DNA from: Xenopus tropicalis
Lineage: Eukaryota; Chordata; Amphibia; Anura; Pipidae
Reading direction: 5' to 3'
DNA: 64,000 nt
NCBI RefSeq assembly: GCF_000004195.4
Contig: NC_030681.2
Span: 90,589,681-90,653,680 of the forward strand
A program made the translations under genes and the position numbers. This document shows, one piece after another, positions 1 through 37,805 of the stretch. Numbering within the stretch: position 1 is the first letter of the stretch; each line of letters begins with the position of its first letter. The notes under the pieces are model-generated. The model was given only the letters and a program-made list of their open reading frames with translations. It was not told where the DNA came from and ran no database searches.

Positions 1-63
1 GGAATATTTATCAAAAGCTAACAACAATTCACCACATTTCAGACAATTATTAATTTACCATAC

Positions 64-25222
<25,159 letters not shown>

Positions 25223-26331
25223 CTGCAACAAAAAAGTAAAAAAAGGAAAATAAATCTACCAATATCAAAATAAGACATATACCATATAAATATGTATACA
25301 TTTGGAGCAATGGTCTGTAATGGCCTGCATCTACTGTTATGTTAAAACAATATAACTATATATTGCTTTTAGATTAAAAGGGCAAGGAAAGTCAAAGGCG
25401 TGGACTAACCCATGGTATTAGGGTAGTAATGATTTAGTCATGGTTTTTTTGTAAGTACCTTCAAAGAGCAAGGAATCCATTAGGAATTTGATGATATGCC
25501 TTCCAAACATCAGGAGTCTGTAAGTAGTTAATTCTACACACAAAGTAATGCAACCTCATCCCTAACTGGTTCCATTGCAAAGGGATGAACTCTGGGCCAT
25601 AAAGTGCCTCTGTTTCTGTAGTGAGTGGTGGACTGACTCTCTAAAATCAGAGGGACTTCAAGCCCCAGAATCCATCACTTCATAATTGGGTTACTTAATA
25701 TTGCATGTATTACACGAAGTGGATCTTCTGCTTTCCTCCCCGTGTTTTGTGTGCAGGTGGAGGAAAGTGAATCTGCTGTCTCCTTTCTGTAGCTCCACTG
25801 ACAGGTAGGGCGTCAGCCTGTGCATATCTGCACACAGCATATTACGGTGCAACAATGCATATTTGTGTTTCCACAGATAGTGTTTATGCATCTTTTTTTC
25901 CATAAGTCCAAATAATGACCTTGTGTCAAAAAAGGGGGGTATTTTTTCACTTTCAGGTGATTGGTGTTTGGTTTGATACACACTGGTGTTAAAACAATAT
26001 TGTGCTAGGCTTTGTTTTTGTTCTTATTCCTTTAGCCTGTGGCACTGACTGTTTGTATTTTGGCTTGGTGACCCAGTGGAGGAACTGTTAAAAGATAAGC
26101 AAGGAAAATCGAAGGGTTAACTCTGAAGGTTACCCCTTTATATTGTTTTTGGTTACTGGGTTTCATAAAACATAATTCCTCTTTACACTATATTGTAACA
26201 TGTACTAAAGTCTCAAAACTACCCAGAGTGGATAATTATCACTCAGTGACATGGGACAAAATCTAACAATAACTGTACCATTAGAACATGGATTCAATAA
26301 AAGGCGCCAATATGTGAGGCAGCCCCTAAGG

Positions 26332-26624
26332 CAGTGTTCCCCAACCAGTGGCCCGTGAGCAACATGTTGCTCCCCAACCCCTTGGATGTTGCTCCCCGTG
26401 GTCTCAAAGTAGGTGCTCATTTTTTTATTTCTGGTAAGGAGGCAAGTTTAGATTGCATAAAAACCAAGGATAATGCCAAACAGAGCCTTCTGTAGGCTGC
26501 CCGTCCACATAGGGGCTATTAAGTAGCCAATTATAGCTCTTATTGACACCCCCAGGAACCTTTTTCATACTTCTGTTTCTCCCCAACACTTTTTCCATTT
26601 AAATGTGGCTTGCGGGGATCCCTG
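26332..26624 (+). mobile_element. hAT-type non-autonomous element with 8-bp target duplication
   Basis: The element begins CAGTGTTCCCCAACCAGTGG and ends GGGGATCCCTG, an imperfect inverted pair (9 of 11). CCCTAAGG is duplicated exactly at 26324-26331 and 26625-26632. An 8-bp duplication with CAG-type ends is the hAT signature. At 293 bp it has no coding capacity. Confidence 0.8.
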
Positions 26625-26832
26625 CCCTAAGGCATCCAATTACCAAGTTTGCTCTCCAGGATGGTGCTCCTTTTAGGGCAAAAATGCATGGCTCAGGGAA
26701 AGGCAGCACTTTCTCACCATCTTGATAAAATTTCCCAGTTGTCTCTCTTCCGACTTTTTGCCCAGGCCGGTGTACTTTTTTTCATAAAAGGATTTGTATT
26801 TTACAGTTTGCACCAGCATGCAGTGCAGTGTA

Positions 26833-28454
26833 CAGTGGTGTGAAAAACTATTTGCCCCCTTCCTGATTTCTTATTCTTTTGCATGTTTGTCACACTTAAA
26901 TGTTTCTGATCATCAAAAACCGTTAACTATTAGTCAAAGATAACATAATTGAACACAAAATGCAGTTTTTAAATGAAGGTTTACGTTATTAAGGGAGAAA
27001 AAAAACTCCAAATCTACATGGCCCTGTGTGAAAAAGTGATTGCCCCCCCTTGTTAAAAAAATAACTTAACTGTGGTTTATCACACCTGAGTTCAATTTCT
27101 GTAGTGACCCCCAGGCTTGATTACTGCCACACCTGTTTCAATCAAGAAATCACTTAAATAGGAGCTACCTGACACAGAGAAGTAGACCAAAAGCACCTCA
27201 AAAGCTAGACATCATGCCAAGATCCAAAGAAATTCAGGAACAAATGAGAACAAAAGTAATTGAGATCTATCAGTCTGGTAAAGGTTATAAAGCCATTTCT
27301 AAAGCTTTGGGACTCCAGCGAACCACAGTGAGAGCCATTATCCACAAATGGCAAAAACATGGAACAGTGGTGAACCTTCCCAGGAGTGGCCGGCCGACCA
27401 AAATTACCCCAAGAGCGCAGAGACAACTCATCCGAGAGGCCACAAAAGACCCCAGGACAACATCTAAAGAACTGCAGGCCTCACTTGCCTCAATTAAGGT
27501 CAGTGTTCACGACTTCACCATAAGAAAGAGACTGGGCAAAAACGGCCTGCATGGCAGATTTCCAAGGCGCAAACCACTTTTAAGCAAAAAGAACATTAAG
27601 GCTCGTCTCAATTTTGCTAAAAAACATCTCAATGATTGCCAAGACTTTTGGGAAAATACCTTGTGGACCGACGAGACAAAAGTTGAACTTTTTGGAAGGT
27701 GCGTGTCCCGTTACATCTGGCGTAAAAGTAACACAGCATTTCAGAAAAAGAACATCATACCAACAGTAAAATATGGTGGTGGTAGTGTGATGGTCTGGGG
27801 TTGTTTTGCTGCTTCAGGACCTGGAAGGCTTGCTGTGATAGATGGAACCATGAATTCTACTGTCTACCAAAAAATCCTGAAGGAGAATGTCCGGCCATCT
27901 GTTCGTCAACTCAAGCTGAAGCGATCTTGGGTGCTGCAGCAGGACAATGACCCAAAACACACCAGCAAATCCACCTCTGAATGGCTGAAGAAAAACAAAA
28001 TGAAGACTTTGGAGTGGCCTAGTCAAAGTCCTGACCTGAATCCTATTGAGATGTTGTGGCATGACCTTAAAAAGGCGGTTCATGCTAGAAAACCCTCAAA
28101 TAAAGCTGAATTACAACAATTCTGCAAAGATGAGTGGGCCAAAATTCCTCCAGAGCGCTGTAAAAGACTCGTTGCAAGTTATCGCAAACGCTTGATTGCA
28201 GTTATTGCTGCTAAGGGTGGCCCAACCAGTTATTAGGTTCAGGGGGAAATTACTTTTTCACACAGGGCCATGTAGGTTTGGATTTTTTTTCTCCCTAAAT
28301 AATAAAAACCCTCATTTAAAAACTGCATTTTGTGTTTACTTGTGTCATCTTTGACTAATAGTTAAATGTGTTTGATGATCAGAAACATTTTGTGTGACAA
28401 ACATGCAAAAGAATAAGAAATCAGGAAGGGGGCAAATAGTTTTTCACACCACTG
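26833..28454 (+). mobile_element. Complete Tc1-like DNA transposon
   Basis: The 1,622-bp element is flanked by TA (26831-26832 and 28455-28456). Both ends read CAGTGGTGTGAAAAACTATT inwards, and the inverted repeats run for over 200 bp with few differences. Each arm holds a second, direct copy of the end motif (GTGTGAAAAAGTGATTGCCC at about 27025-27044 and its counterpart near 28250-28269). This is the IR/DR layout of the Sleeping Beauty type of Tc1 element. One intact transposase gene lies between. The close match of the two ends suggests fairly recent insertion. Confidence 0.93.
27214..28236 (+). CDS. Tc1-like DDE transposase, apparently intact
   Basis: This 340-residue open frame is a cut-and-paste transposase. 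Residues 1-110 form the paired-like DNA-binding region (AISKALGLQRTTVRAII helix-turn-helix, then a SGRPTK GRPR-like motif at 58-63). The catalytic domain has D153 (WTDETKVELFG), D244 (QQDNDPKHTS) and E279 (SPDLNPIEMLW), a DD34E triad. These are the same residue numbers as in Sleeping Beauty, by recall. The Gly-rich YGGGSVMVWGCFAA box is present. Length is full for the family, with no stop or frameshift. It starts at the first ATG after the left inverted repeat and ends just inside the right one. It lies opposite in strand to MYO6. Activity cannot be judged from sequence alone. Confidence 0.93.
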   Translation: MPRSKEIQEQMRTKVIEIYQSGKGYKAISKALGLQRTTVRAIIHKWQKHGTVVNLPRSGRPTKITPRAQRQLIREATKDPRTTSKELQASLASIKVSVHDFTIRKRLGKNGLHGRFPRRKPLLSKKNIKARLNFAKKHLNDCQDFWENTLWTDETKVELFGRCVSRYIWRKSNTAFQKKNIIPTVKYGGGSVMVWGCFAASGPGRLAVIDGTMNSTVYQKILKENVRPSVRQLKLKRSWVLQQDNDPKHTSKSTSEWLKKNKMKTLEWPSQSPDLNPIEMLWHDLKKAVHARKPSNKAELQQFCKDEWAKIPPERCKRLVASYRKRLIAVIAAKGGPTSY

Positions 28455-31400
28455 TATGTTATAGATTTTCTTACTAAAAAGGCTGTTATATTTGCATCAG
28501 AAAAATACACCACCTTAAGCAAACCTTGTACTTTTAGTAAGAATGAAAAGGTACTCAGCTATTGAATAAATGTAATAGACATGTTAAGTGGTTAAAACAA
28601 ATTACGTACACAAGTTGGTTGTTAACATATTTTTGCTGTTTTTTCCCGAGGCTCTTTTTATACTTCTTTTTTTTTTTTTGCATGGGGGCCTGGTGGCAGT
28701 ACATGACGCCACTGGGGTGATATGTGTACAGGGGCCTGAGGGTCAGAGGTTGGACCTGCCTACTGTACAGGAAATAGATTTTTTTGAAGATAACCGCTTT
28801 CCCATTTAAGTTCATGGCTTTTCCTGCTGCAAGGGAACATCAGGTTAAGCGAGTTATTTCCCTGAAAACGAATACACGTTTAAGCTCTTTAACAAGCAGA
28901 AAACATAACACAAATTTATGTGAGCAGTGCTAATGTACACTGTAGGACACATTAGTAACTGATCCCTGTGAGACTTTGCTCATTACTAACACAGAAATTC
29001 ATGCAGATAGTGGGGTCATTTACTGGCACAGTGAGTGCTCCTTAAAGCTCATTCAAATAACAGCTGCTTCCAGAGTCTGGCTGCACTCTGCACCTCACTA
29101 CACTCACATCTGAATAAAAGAAAAGTTGCTAGGTGCAGAGCAGCACTGGATGGCTAAGGGTAGGTGTTCTAACTTCTTACAGGGCTCTCCCTAACTTGCA
29201 CATCTGAATGACAAGGATTTAAGGCAGGGTAGCAGGTAAGGCATCTATATGCCCACAAAAACCATTAAATAAAAACAGTGCTATCAAATGCAGGAAGCAC
29301 TTTTCTCAACAGCAGAACACATGTCTCTGCACTCCGGTTAGGACCACAATGTAGAAAGCAAGGTCAATTGCACCAATTTTTTTAACTAGATCAAACAGGG
29401 TAAATAAAAGTCAACCCACTGCTATATTGTTTAACCTTAGTTAGAAGCTAAGCAAGAAAATAAAGGCAGGGATTAAAGGACCTTTGGTCTATGAGAGCTG
29501 CAAGTCAAGGCAGAAAACAGCTCACTTATTGGTGTTGCTAGAGGCATTTGGCCTATATGTGCAACACAGAACAAAAACGGCACAATAGGGGTGTGGGTGT
29601 TTACACACGTGTCAGAAAGTAGAGCAAAGAGTGATCTTCGATCTTGTGCCAGATTATTATATACCAAGCAAAAACAAGCAACGGCATCTGCAAGTGTGTG
29701 TGTGTCTGTCTGCAAAGTTACTGCACAGGAAATGTTCTCTCAGTACATTTGGTATAAATCATTAAGCTACATTCTTTGGATTGCAAAAGCACCTGATTAT
29801 CCCAGTAATATGCTGTTTGTTAGACACCTAAAACCGCCAAAACAAGATGTACATTGAACCAGACTTGGCTGCAGTTCACGGCTTCTAAGAAGTTTGGCAA
29901 AAGAAAGGTGCAGCAAGCACAAAGCCAACGGAGCACTAGTAAAAAGGCATAAATGAATACACCCCGACATTGAGATTTTACCTATTTTCATTCCCCAGGA
30001 TATGATTATTAAATAATATGTTCTGATCCAGGAAGATGAATAAAAAACATTTTATTTGCAAAGTGGTCACCTTCCCAGGGCATTTTTGCCAGGTGTATTG
30101 GCCAGAATTTTTCTAGGCAATGCTCCTCTCCCATTCTAATGAAGCCTGTAGAACACTGTGAGTATGGGTTGTTTTGTGTGCCAGTGGGTTAATAGAGCCA
30201 TCACTCCAATTGGGGAAAACAGTCCCTGCCAGCGCTAGGCCACCCAACAGTTGGGAACACCTGTGTGGTTAGCCATGTTTAGGTACATGCATGCACACAA
30301 TAAGTACCACAACTCACTTATAATGTGCATGTGTGTATAAAGCATGTGAGGCTCATCCACCAGGCGTACGTCAGACACATGCGCATAATGAACAAGCAGG
30401 AAGACTCTATTATTATGAGCATGCACACTATTCAACATGGCTGCCTGCACCAGGAGCAGGTGGCCTAGCCCTGGTAGGAGCTTTTTTTCCCCCTTTTCTT
30501 TAAACTACTGATTCCCAAAACAGAGTGCAAGCTCTATTCTAGGCTTTCCCCATCTGTAACTCCAGGCAGGGGGTGAGGCAGTGAAATCACATGGGCAGAG
30601 TGGTGCTGAAAACCGTGCTGTCTGGGTCAAAACCCAGTAGGTGGCAACCCTACTCTATTCGCCTGCACCTCTGGTGGAAAAAACTATTTCAGGACTGTAG
30701 GTGCCCTTTAATAATGAAAAGCAATTTCAGGGTCACAGGTGCCCCTTAAAAAAAATAAAACTAACAATTGTGGTAGGAAGGGCCCAACTGTAGACAGCTA
30801 TTTGGACGCATACTTCATTAAAGAATCATATAGTAGGAAGTGTCTGAAATCTGTGATTGATGATGTCCCCTTTACACTGCACTAGAATTTTGTCTGCGGA
30901 AATCACTGCCTTCTCTGGGGCTTGTCTGTTGTTAATCCTCTGTCTCCCATAGTTATTATTCTTAGATATGAGTTAGCTCTCCCGAGTGTTCTGGCAGAAG
31001 CAGGAATGGCCACATAATGAAGGAGTTTGTTTCTTCTCCTGTCGCTACTTCCTATCATGCTGAAGGAAGCAGGTGGGAGAAGCCAGTGGAGCTGAGATAG
31101 GAGGATGGCAGGCATCACAATGCAAACGGTGGTGGTGGCTGAAACAGTAATAGAGGCACGCAGACGTGTGTGTGAGTCTCTCTGTTATAAATGGCGTGTT
31201 CTGACCTAGAAATGTGCTGTTTATAAGAATATGATTTACAATTTAGTCAATATGGAAAACATTCTGTCCGCGAACTCCAGTTTAATAGATATGAGCCACA
31301 TCAACATGGGAGATTCCCTTTCTACACCCTTTAATACTAGACATTAAATCAACTTATTGAATGGCTGAACTGGTCTGACCAATTATTAATGAATGCTGCA

Positions 31401-34187
31401 TGGATGCATTGATGTTAGTGCTCTTTGCAGCCTGTATCTAAACTATTTATCATCTGCACATAATATGTCTCATTTGAACCCAGATAACTTTCAATTTGTC
31501 AATCTGAAAATTAAAAAATTTAATCAGCCAATGTACCAAACAAATGTAATAATAGAAAGGTAGCCATATCATCTGTGGTCACTTGCTCACCTAAGACTCT
31601 GCAATAATATTTCCACACATGATTAATGTCTCAAAGCAGGGTTTTTAACCTTATGGGATTTTTGTTTGGTGTCTGGTCTATTGAACTGAATAGCTATTTT
31701 TAATGCAGTAACCATTAAAAGTTACTAATGTACCACTAGTGTTGAACTGCAAATCACTACATATGTAGGTGTTGCATTTAAACTTCATCTGTCACTTGTA
31801 TGGTATCTGTTCTTTTGGCCCATGGGCTAGCTTTATTCCTCTCTTGGCTGAAAGTGTGTATAATAAAATAAGAATAACAAGGGACTGGTACTGTTATTAA
31901 ACAGTAGAATCTTGCATGTAGCAGTTTGTATACATGCAGCATACACTTTTAATTAACAAGCTGCAAATTCTACATATTGTAGATACTTGTATGATCTAAA
32001 AAGAAAAATAAATCAATAATGCTATATTATATATGGCATTGCAATTCTTTATTTTGATATACACTAAATTATGCAGGCTACGGAAACTGGCCAGTAGAGC
32101 ACAAATATCTGTTGCCAACGACACAAGCATCTGTTACAAGAGAACATCTTTTAAGATGTTTATATACACAGGCACACAATTTAATTCATTCCGTGTGCAA
32201 TAAAATGAAACAAATTATGTTTTCCCTTACCTTCCAAAAGGGTTCTGCTAAAGAAAGGTATATAAAAGATACTTGGTAGCACGCAAGCCTCCCTTGTGAT
32301 AAATGATCCATGTAAGATCATCTTACTACAGCAAAGCTACAAGCTCACTGCTAACTCACCTCATTAAGTCAATTGGAGAATGGAACTATTTCAGGTTGAA
32401 AAAGCAGATGGGATCAGATCACAGAGCATCCTGAAGCACAAACATGCAAGATGTGATAACTCAAGAACTTTAAAATGCCACCAAATTAAATATATACATT
32501 TTCATTTACCTTGGCAGCTATTCCATAACTATGCTTACATTTTCTGTCTAGCTTGGGGATAAATTGGCATTAAAAAAAATATTCTCATAAAAGTTATTAA
32601 ATGAAAAGAAAAAATACACTAAGGCTGATAGCATACCAGGCTGAAAAGTGCCACATGTGCTATAGTCCTAACAGTGTAAGTAAAGCAGGAAGACTTGAGA
32701 TCCTGTCTAGCTAGTATGCAGCAGGCTAGCAGCCACAATAGCCAACCAGTTTCTCATGATTATCTCATGTACAGTCACTTAAGCCTCAATCCCAGCCTGA
32801 GTTCCTAACAACTGAATGCTGCTTATTGCTTCTCACCAGCTTTTGGTGGTTTAGGGTGGTGCAGAGGGTACAGCACTGCACTGAATAGGGTACAATGGGG
32901 TTTATAAACTCATGTGTTCCTGTGCAATGGAACACATAAATAATGTCACCGAATGGGATTACATGAAGAAACGCCAATGTGAAAGAGCCCTTGAAAGCTG
33001 TGTGTTAGAGTTGAGCTTTTTACTCTAGTGCACATGTGCACATGTGCACCTGGCACAACAACAAAGAAGACTACAACATAGTGCTCTACAAAATTACCCC
33101 AGGCTGGTGCAGTTTTCAGCTAACAGGAGAACCAGCCCAGGGTATCAAGTAAAATATGAAAATATGAAATTCAACACATTTTTGTATTCAAGAAAACTAC
33201 CCTCACAATTCCACTGGGCCAATGGAATGAAGCCCATGATAAAGTGACGATAGGACATGAAATGCACAGGGCCTTTTGGAGATGTTAATTTTAATGTAAC
33301 TTTAAATAAAGACACATTTTTCGTTTTGTGGCCCTTGTGGATCCTTTGAGTGCCCATGAGCCTATGCTGTTTGCTCCTTAAGCTAAAGGTCTGGGGCTTA
33401 AGCACCTGGACCAATGGTTCTACCTTATAAGTGTTTCTACAACTGGTCTTTTGAGCATCCCTTACTTTACATTCCACTGGATTGAATGACAGTTCAGCTT
33501 CACAAAACGTACTGTTTTACATAGCATGCCACAAACAGTATTTTTCACAACTGCTTTCTATTTTTACTGTTGAACAAATTTTCTTCTAATAGCAGTAAAA
33601 GTAAGCCAGGATGCCTCCTTTCAAATTTGTAACAATTGGATACATTATGTAGCAGATTAAGCCCCTTAAAAGCATGCTCCCTTACTTTACATGTCAATCC
33701 AAAAATTAACTCTTGGTTATGACTTATAAAGCAATGTTGCAAAGGTCAGTCTCCTCCAGCAAGACAGGTCTGTCAGTCTGCCAGCTTGTGTTACATTGTT
33801 TCACATGTCATAGCCACCAGGGCAGAGAATAGAAAGGATAGACAGACACTACTTCTAATAGCAATTATATATACAAATAACTTAAAACCCATTACAAATT
33901 TTGTTGCTGCGAATGATGTTTTCTTATTAGGCAAAAAAGTTTTTTGGGGGTTGACATGTCCTTTAATCTACAACTAAGAAACTGTTCAATCAATACATTT
34001 CATGTCATTTTATAACAAAAATGTTTTAGTTAAATTGTGTTCTAGATTAAAAACTAGTATACTATTTTGACTCTCATTCTTCACGGTTATTTCTCTTCAA
34101 ATATTATATTTTTAATCTAAATCAAAACAAGTTTATTAGTGGATAATATATTCAGATTTCTGCCACAAGGTGGCATATTCAGTAAAC

Positions 34188-34329
34188 ACTAGTGATGAGC
34201 GAATCTGTCCCGTTTTGCTTCGCCGAAGATTTCGCAAATCGCGTGGCAATTTTTACAATCTGCCAATAGCGAAACATGGAAATACGCTACGAATCCATAC
34301 CTGCCAAATAATTTCGCCCATTACTAGTG
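34188..34329. repeat. Short fold-back element with ACTAGTGATGAGCGAA end
   Basis: It begins ACTAGTGATGAGCGAATCTG and ends TTCGCCCATTACTAGTG, an inverted pair, with CG-rich sequence (CGCCGAAGATTTCGC, TAGCGAAACATGG) between. I recognise this end from Xenopus genomic repeats. Confidence 0.6.
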
Positions 34330-34464
34330 AACACTAATAGTAGAGGATGCTCCTGCTAATGTCCTAGGAAAATATTACTGCAATGATTCCTTCTAGTATA
34401 TTTCGAATTTCCTTCTAAATGAAGAAAGTACAATACAATAAAGCAAATTTCTATCATAGTCTTC

Positions 34465-34745
34465 TTAAAGGGAAAGTTCACTTTTATACACATTTTTATA
34501 TTATATTGTGTGTATTCTAGGCAATCTCTCAATTGGACTTCATTTTTTATAGTTTTTGAATAATAAGCTTTCCTTTTCAGTCTCTTTCTGAAACAGTTAT
34601 CTGATCCTCAAGGTCAATGCTGTTTCTTGTCTGTCTACTCAAGCCCTCTTTTGTTTATCTTCCACTCTAACCTTGAAACTGCTACTTAGTTGTAAACAAG
34701 CCCTAGCATATAAATAAAATTCAAAAAATATAAACCATAAAATGC
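34465..34745. repeat. T2-like MITE, decayed
   Basis: It begins TTAAAGGGAAAGTTCACTTT, a T2-type end, and carries the GAACAGTTATCTGATCC and GAAACTGCTACTTAGTTG style blocks of long T2 relatives. The far end is unclear. Confidence 0.5.
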
Positions 34746-34849
34746 AACCGCAAAAGGCCGACTACCTTAATACTTAATTCCCCCCAAAACAGCAATAATG
34801 ATAGGTGAGGCTTACTTCCCCTTGGTTTTTTTTTTTTTTTTTTTTTAAA

Positions 34850-35055
34850 TCTTCAGCTTGAATTTGTCCCATATGAGAAAGATGAAAAAGGTGATGGCAG
34901 CTTGAATTCCTCTATGCGCTCAACTGGAAGTCATCTTCGTACCAATAACCAAGTACCTATGCTTTTTTCAGCGTCTGCAGCTTAATTATATGCTCACATC
35001 ATTACCCCCAAACCTGTCCAAAGGAATAAATACATAAATTCAAGCTGCAGGTGCT
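34850..35055. repeat. Inverted-repeat element
   Basis: CTTCAGCTTGAATTTG at about 34852 and its inverse AAATTCAAGCTGCAGG at about 35036 bracket about 200 bp next to a T20-like run. No coding capacity; family unknown. Confidence 0.4.
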
Positions 35056-36569
35056 GGGAAAAAAAGCTAGGTGCTTTAGGTCATAGATGCAAAGCTGATT
35101 TCCGGTTCAGTGCAGCCACAGAATTGGCCCAAATGCAGCTACACAGAGTGGGCATCAGACCCAATATGCATGCTTTTGCGTTTTTGAAGACGATCTCCGT
35201 TCTGTGTAGCTGTACTCATGCAGACACTGTGCCTGTCAATGTAGCTACATATTGGAGTGTATAGGTGCACATCCACTTGTCTCTACAAAATGCAGGCAAA
35301 TAGAAGCAACAGTATGCCACATTTGACTGTGGCCTTGAGGCATATAATCAGCATTGCCACTAAACACTGCAGCTGCTCTTATTACACAAATGCCTTGGAA
35401 AATTCAATCACCTTCACAACAAAAAGGAATATTTTTAAAATCTATATGTCATATATGTAGTCATAACTACATTTGGTCCCTAGTTGTGAAAGGATTCTGA
35501 GAGTATTAGTTTCAAAACAGCTTGTAAGCCAGTGGCTGCTAATCACTAATTTACACAGAAGGAAAACGAAAATACATTTGGCATTACATTTACTGGCATT
35601 TGCTTTTTACCACTACAGTTTGAACTTAGAAGCCATGTAACAATTGCTTTTATGGGGAAACATTTTGCTTGGGCCAGCCATTTCTGAAAGATTTGTAATG
35701 TATTAGTGCAGATAAAATACTATTTTGTTAGTTGCAATACCACTTTTAACCTGCTTGACCAATGGGCAGTAGGCTAACAGTGGTACAGTCGATATCAGGT
35801 ACTGGCAACGTGCCACCCTACACACACACTCTAATGGAGTATGTAAGTAAGCAAAGGAGCATAACAGGCTCAATAAATCCAAGGTGATTGTTGTAACACT
35901 TATCAAGGAGAACACAAAACAGAATATTCTGTAGACTTAAGTTTTTCTGTAGACATGAGTTTTTTATGTAGTTAATGGAGAAGATAAACCCCAGTTACCC
36001 CCATTTTTAAAAGCATCAGAATAACCTCCTCCCAAAATGAATCCAAGCTGTCCCCATGCCTTGCTCTGGGGTTGGTGGCCAAATCTGGTTTAGGCTCCCA
36101 AGAGTGGATTGCCAGAAGGAGTATGCATGCTGGAAGATGATTGGGTCTGGAATTTTATGTGCATGTTCCATATGAGACTATACAGCAAAGGTGGCATTGC
36201 TAGACATGGTGGCCATCAAAACCACTTCACTACTCTGCTTTCTTTGCTAGGAGGCAGCATTAGATCCTTACTGGAGTCACATTTAAAAAAATTTGATAAT
36301 GTGGATTTTGTTTGCCCTTACACACATCACAGTATTCTAAGGGAGTCTCTTACAACAGGGATGTTCAACTTTCATGGCTGTAAATATTGTTCTATAACTG
36401 AAAGGAAGCTACTGGGACCAATGTTCCCTCTAATTTCTTTTATGGGGTCATGTGGGTAAAAAATATCTTTTATGACCATGCAATAAGCTCCATAAAAAAA
36501 AAGCCAGACATTTTTTGTTCCTAGCTGTGCATAAGGCTGCTGTGAGCCAACCCATGTACATCAACCCCA

Positions 36570-36704
36570 GGCAATAATACCTGTAAGGGCACATTAATTA
36601 AGGAGTGGATCATCCCTAGGCAATAATACCTGTAAGGGCACATTAATTAAGGAGTGGATCATCCCCTGGCAATAATACCTGTAAGGGCACATTTATTAAG
36701 GAGT
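36570..36704 (+). repeat. 49-bp tandem repeat, nearly three copies
   Basis: The unit starts GGCAATAATACCTGTAAGGG and begins at 36570, 36619 and 36668, an exact period of 49. Copies 1 and 2 are nearly identical; copy 3 is partial and has one A-to-T change. Confidence 0.9.
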
Positions 36705-36982
36705 TAAAGGTCAGTTGTTCACAAATTTACCTTTAAAAAAAATCCTGCACAACCAAACGGCATTGTGGAGTTGTATATGGTCCTTTCACTCATTTATAAT
36801 TATATTCTGTCCAAAGCTCAACAGTGGAGGATTTTTGAATGGAATGTGGTGGGACTTTTATTATGTGCAGGACTATAAACACAAGTTTAAATGCCAGCTA
36901 GGATACAGTGGAACTTGAGGTTGGTAAGAATGTGTAAAGCAATCAGACTGGGGAAACAACCAGCAGTGAGCTTAGAATCACA

Positions 36983-37190
36983 GGGGGCTGATTCTCAGCC
37001 TGCCTTTCCCTGTGCCTGCACCCGGAGACATTGAGTCCACCTGGGTGCAGGCCACGGAGTGGATTTCAGTGTGAAAAACAATTGTGCAACTCACTGTGCC
37101 TGCTTCGGGGCCAATGCAATGGCTCTGGATGCAGGCACAAGGAGAAAGGCTGGTGCCAGTAAAGGGGCTTATTATTAGTCTGCGTTTAAC
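36983..37190. repeat. Fold-back element, CTGATTCTCAGCC family
   Basis: It begins GGGGCTGATTCTCAGCCTGC and runs through GTGCCTGCACCCGGAGACAT, GGGTGCAGGCC and GGCTCTGGATGCAGGCACAA to GGGGCTTATTATTAGTCTGC. This is the same order as at 10941-11244, but with part of the left arm deleted. Confidence 0.6.
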
Positions 37191-37723
37191 TTATGTCTTT
37201 TTAATATTGGTAATATGAGGAACAAAGAAAGATTAAGATATAGGAAGAAATAAGTAGAATAGGAAAGAGTACAAAATAGTTGGTTATACATTTGACCAAT
37301 CTACCAATATATGAATGTAATAATGATGGTTAGATACTTTACGAAGGCAACATACTCAAGTCACAACAAAAGGAAAAGCAAACTCTGGCAAGAAAGGAGT
37401 TCTTCAGATCAACGCTAAGCAGCAACTGATTGTTGTAGCTTATATTATACTTCTGCCAATTACAAGCAACTAGATCCTACATTTATGGGAAAGATATTTC
37501 CTTACCATGTGGAAAGCAGTATTCAAAGACAATTTGCAAATTTTCTTTTTCTTTTTAGCAACCAGGAAACTGGTTTGAATGACAGACAAGAAATGAATAG
37601 AAAAGTATAATAATTACCTGGACTCGGAATTAATATTGTTCAGTACAACCTAGTGCACTAATTTCCAGTTAAAGAGAGGTAAAATAAAAAGGTAAATTAA
37701 AATAATGAATAAAATATAGACTG

Positions 37724-37805
37724 GTTTACCTGTTCATTTAACATCTAGTGCATGAAAGTATTCTTAAATACTTTCATGCACTAGATGTTAAATGAACAGG
37801 TAAAC
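37724..37805. repeat. Perfect 39-bp inverted repeat with 4-nt loop
   Basis: 37724-37762 is the exact reverse complement of 37767-37805 (arm starts GTTTACCTGTTCATTTAACA), separated by CTTA. I see no other copy in the window and no target duplications. It could be a palindrome produced by template switching or a hairpin RNA source. Confidence 0.95.
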
